Shown here in pieces: positions 5,548 to 7,535 of a stretch of DNA of 7,535 bases. The DNA is from Candidatus Woesearchaeota archaeon. Lineage in GTDB: Archaea; Nanobdellota; Nanobdellia; Woesearchaeales; UBA525. Location: assembly GCA_013331575.1 (NCBI GenBank), contig DUGD01000014.1:7878-15412 (forward strand), in the 5' to 3' direction. The notes below the pieces were generated by a model. It had not been told where the DNA came from, did no database searches, and saw only the letters and a program-made list of their open reading frames with translations. Within the stretch, counting starts at the first letter, position 1. Each line of letters opens with the position of its first letter. The translations under genes and the position numbers were made by a program.

Positions 5548-6129
5548 ATGGACATGAGAAAAACATTAATCGCAGCAACAATCGGCATCGCGAGCATCGT
5601 AGGTATGGGCACGGCATACGCCGCGCCGCAGACCGCTCCCACAACTACGACGGAAAAACCCGCCCTGGAGAAAGCAGCGGCGAGCATCGATAAAACCGCG
5701 GTGAAAGTCGGGAAGAGTGTCGCGAAGACCGCGAACAAGGTCGCTGCGAAAGCGCATGAGACTTACGACCACGCGATGTATCATCTGACGTCTGATCGTC
5801 CGACGAAGCATATGGAGCGCGATGCGATGGAGGCATGGAAAGATATCTCCTACCGTCATGCACAGGTCACTCCCCTGGTCGAATACGAGCGCGCGGTCTT
5901 CAATGACTTCCGCGGCACGGACCAGAAGGGAGATGCGCACACGAACAGCAGCGTCTGGCTTTATGGCGGCAAAGCGGGCACGCGTCCGCTCTTGCGTCTA
6001 ATCGACAATGCGTCTGATGGAACGCTGGATGCTGTCATCGTGGGGTATGGTGGTAAGCATCATGTCAAGCCCGTGACGCCTGACTTGCAGAAGTACTACC
6101 ATACTGTCTTCACGACGCACCACAAGTAA
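5548..6129 (+). CDS. exported protein with Sec signal peptide, unknown function
   Basis: A 193-residue secreted or cell-envelope protein. Residues 1-25 are a classic Sec signal: MDMRK, then a hydrophobic core (TLIAATIGIASIVGMGT), then an AYA/A signal peptidase I site, giving a mature protein from about Ala26. A short Thr/Pro-rich linker follows (29-39). Residues 39-79 form a Lys/Ala-rich amphipathic helix (SIDKTAVKVGKSVAKTANK) resembling LEA- or histone-tail-like sequence. The C-terminal half (82-193) looks folded: MEAWKDISYRHAQ, VEYERAVFNDFRG, VWLYGG, LLRLIDNASDGTLDAVIVGY, and a His-rich end (KHH, HTVFTTHHK) that could bind metal. There are no cysteines and no second membrane span, so it is not lipid-anchored. 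ATG 5548 has a strong ribosome-binding site. A T-rich terminator follows. I recognise no family; export is well supported, the role is not. Confidence 0.85.
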   Translation: MDMRKTLIAATIGIASIVGMGTAYAAPQTAPTTTTEKPALEKAAASIDKTAVKVGKSVAKTANKVAAKAHETYDHAMYHLTSDRPTKHMERDAMEAWKDISYRHAQVTPLVEYERAVFNDFRGTDQKGDAHTNSSVWLYGGKAGTRPLLRLIDNASDGTLDAVIVGYGGKHHVKPVTPDLQKYYHTVFTTHHK

Positions 6130-6137
6130 GCCTGTTG

Positions 6138-6160
6138 TTTCCTCTTTTTTTCGCTTTTTT
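6138..6160 (+). terminator. T-rich terminator after the exported-protein gene
   Basis: Two runs (seven and six T's, separated by CGC) lie 9-31 bases after the stop codon. The tract is typical hairpin-free archaeal termination and insulates the EF-1A promoter that follows. Confidence 0.6.
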
Positions 6161-6183
6161 CGCGTACGTCGCTTAGGCGCGCG

Positions 6184-6203
6184 GAGAGAAACCTTTAAAA
6201 AGG
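6184..6203 (+). promoter_or_regulatory. BRE/TATA promoter of the EF-1A gene
   Basis: A purine-rich BRE-like GAGAGAAAC is followed by the TATA box CTTTAAAA (6193-6200), within the palindrome CCTTTAAAAAGG. Transcription would start near 6225, leaving a leader of about 40 bases with GGGAGGA (6254-6260) six bases before the ATG, as expected for a highly expressed gene. Confidence 0.6.
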
Positions 6204-6266
6204 CCCCTCGAATCCACCGTGCTACGACTACATTCCTAGTCTAAAACATATTTGGGAGGAAACACT

Positions 6267-7535
6267 ATGGCAAGACAAAAGCCTCATCTGAATCTCGTGT
6301 TCATCGGACACGTGGACCACGGTAAGAGTACCACCGTCGGCCGCCTGCTCTTTGACGGCGGCGCCATCAGCGAGCAGGAGCTGCGCAAGCTCAAGGAGAA
6401 GGCAGCTGAGCTCGGTAAGGCAGGATTCGAATTCGCGTACACCATGGACTCGCTCAAGGAGGAGCAAGAACGCGGTGTCACCATCGACCTCGCGCACAAG
6501 AAGTTCATGACTGACAAGTTCGAGACGACGATCATCGACGCCCCGGGCCACAAGGACTTCATCAAGAACATGATCACCGGCGCAAGCCAGGCTGACGCAG
6601 GTGTTCTCGTTGTAGCAGCGAACGACGGTATCAACGCCCAGACTAAGGAGCACGTGTTCCTGAGCAAGGTCCTCGGCGTGAACCAGTTGATCGTCGCCAT
6701 CAACAAGATGGACATCAGCGGTGTCGACTACAGCCAGAAGCGCTGGGACGAGGTCAAGGCGGAGCTCGAGAAGCTCCTCAAGAGCGTCGGTTACAAGACC
6801 GAGACTATCCAGTTCCTCGCTATCGCGAGCTACCCTGGTGACAATGTCGTCAAGAAGACTGACAAGATGCCCTGGTACACTGGTCCGACCCTCCTCGAGG
6901 CAATCAACAACCTCAAGGAGCCGGAGAAGCCGACCAGCTTGCCGTTCCGCATGCCTATCCAGGATGTCTACAACATCACTGGTATCGGTGTCGTCCCGGT
7001 TGGCCGCATCGAGACCGGTGTCTTGAAGATCAACGACAAGATCGTCGCAGTCCCTGGCCGTGAAGGCAAGCAGGTCTCTGGCGAGTGCAAATCCATCGAG
7101 ATGCACCACGAGCAGATCCAGGCAGCAGAGCCTGGAGACAACGTCGGTATCAGCGTGCGTGGCTTCGGCAAGAAGGATGTCGCGCGCGGTGACGTCATCG
7201 GCCACCCGGGCAGCCTCCCGGCGGTCGCGACTGAGTTCACGGGCCAGATTGTGGTCCTGAACCACCCGAGCGTCATCACTGTCGGTTACACGCCGGTGCT
7301 GCACATCCACACCGCCCAGATCGCATGCCGTGTCGAGCAGATCGTCAAGAAGCTCAACCCTGCGACAGGCGAGACGCTCCAGGAGAACCCGGACTTCATC
7401 AAGAACGGCGACGCAGCCATCGTGAAGATCAGGCCCATCAATCCAATGGTCATCGAGAAGCAGAAAGACATCCCCCAGATGTCACGCTTCGCCATCAGGG
7501 ATTCAGGAGCGACAGTCGCTGCAGGCATGTGCATC
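6267..7535 (+). CDS. tuf: elongation factor 1-alpha (aEF-1A), 3' end cut by window
   Basis: A GTPase that delivers aminoacyl-tRNA to the ribosomal A site. The window shows 423 codons with no stop; the family is usually about 425-435 residues, so only a few C-terminal residues are missing. G domain: G1 GHVDHGKST (14-22), the switch I threonine in ERGVTID (68-74), G3 DAPGH (91-95) and G4 NKMD (146-149). The G5 region reads [11 protein letters not shown] (183-193), where most relatives have ISAW before the GDN. Domain 2 follows (from about 226; [18 protein letters not shown]), then domain 3 with [16 protein letters not shown] and [15 protein letters not shown] near the end. The gene has its own promoter and a strong ribosome-binding site; codon use is strongly biased (nearly all AAG for Lys), in keeping with high expression. 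The symbol tuf is the usual archaeal name for this gene. Confidence 0.97.
   Translation, partial: MARQKPHLNLVFIGHVDHGKSTTVGRLLFDGGAISEQELRKLKEKAAELGKAGFEFAYTMDSLKEEQERGVTIDLAHKKFMTDKFETTIIDAPGHKDFIKNMITGASQADAGVLVVAANDGINAQTKEHVFLSKVLGVNQLIVAINKMDISGVDYSQKRWDEVKAELEKLLKSVGYKTETIQFLAIASYPGDNVVKKTDKMPWYTGPTLLEAINNLKEPEKPTSLPFRMPIQDVYNITGIGVVPVGRIETGVLKINDKIVAVPGREGKQVSGECKSIEMHHEQIQAAEPGDNVGISVRGFGKKDVARGDVIGHPGSLPAVATEFTGQIVVLNHPSVITVGYTPVLHIHTAQIACRVEQIVKKLNPATGETLQENPDFIKNGDAAIVKIRPINPMVIEKQKDIPQMSRFAIRDSGATVAAGMCI

Noticed and set aside
6228..7310. 360-codon minus-strand open frame opposite EF-1A
   Set aside because: It is a shadow of the strongly biased EF-1A codons; the Asp/Leu/Val-rich product has no recognisable motif.

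Overview
The window is archaeal chromosomal DNA. The evidence is an archaeal/eukaryal-type ATP-dependent DNA ligase, an archaeal FtsZ, an elongation factor 1-alpha, GGTGA/GGAGG ribosome-binding sites, TTTATATA-type promoters and T-rich terminators, many of them without a hairpin. The organism cannot be fixed further from this stretch. A euryarchaeal or DPANN-type uncultured archaeon is a reasonable guess. All genes I accept lie on the + strand. The long minus-strand frames opposite ftsZ and tuf are shadows of strong codon bias.

Layout. 1-840: 3' half of DNA ligase, cut by the window start. 841-1297: about 450 bp without a gene, holding three consecutive hairpins (the middle one terminator-like) and, at its far end, a palindrome abutting a BRE/TATA promoter. 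1298-1846: winged-helix regulator with a C-terminal domain resembling a degenerate nucleotidyltransferase fold, possibly leaderless. 1847-2094: ftsZ promoter region with three CTAGT elements and a long predicted leader. 2095-3150: ftsZ. 3278-4030: a TPR-like protein built of six exact 29-residue repeats. 4166-4690: coiled-coil protein with a Pro/Gln/Tyr-rich low-complexity tail. 4741-5376: unrecognised 211-residue protein. 5548-6129: exported protein with a Sec signal peptide and a Lys/Ala-rich helix. 6267-7535: EF-1A, missing only its last few codons.

How they fit together. Ligase, FtsZ and EF-1A are housekeeping genes of replication, division and translation. Between them sit four uncharacterised proteins. 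T-rich terminators after ftsZ, after the repeat protein and after the exported protein suggest mostly separate short transcription units; only 4166-4690 and 4741-5376 look likely to be co-transcribed. The most interesting material is the run behind ftsZ (29-residue repeat scaffold, coiled-coil/Q-rich protein, unknown protein) and the probably self-regulated winged-helix gene with its operator-like palindrome. No mobile element, CRISPR array, tRNA or rRNA was seen.
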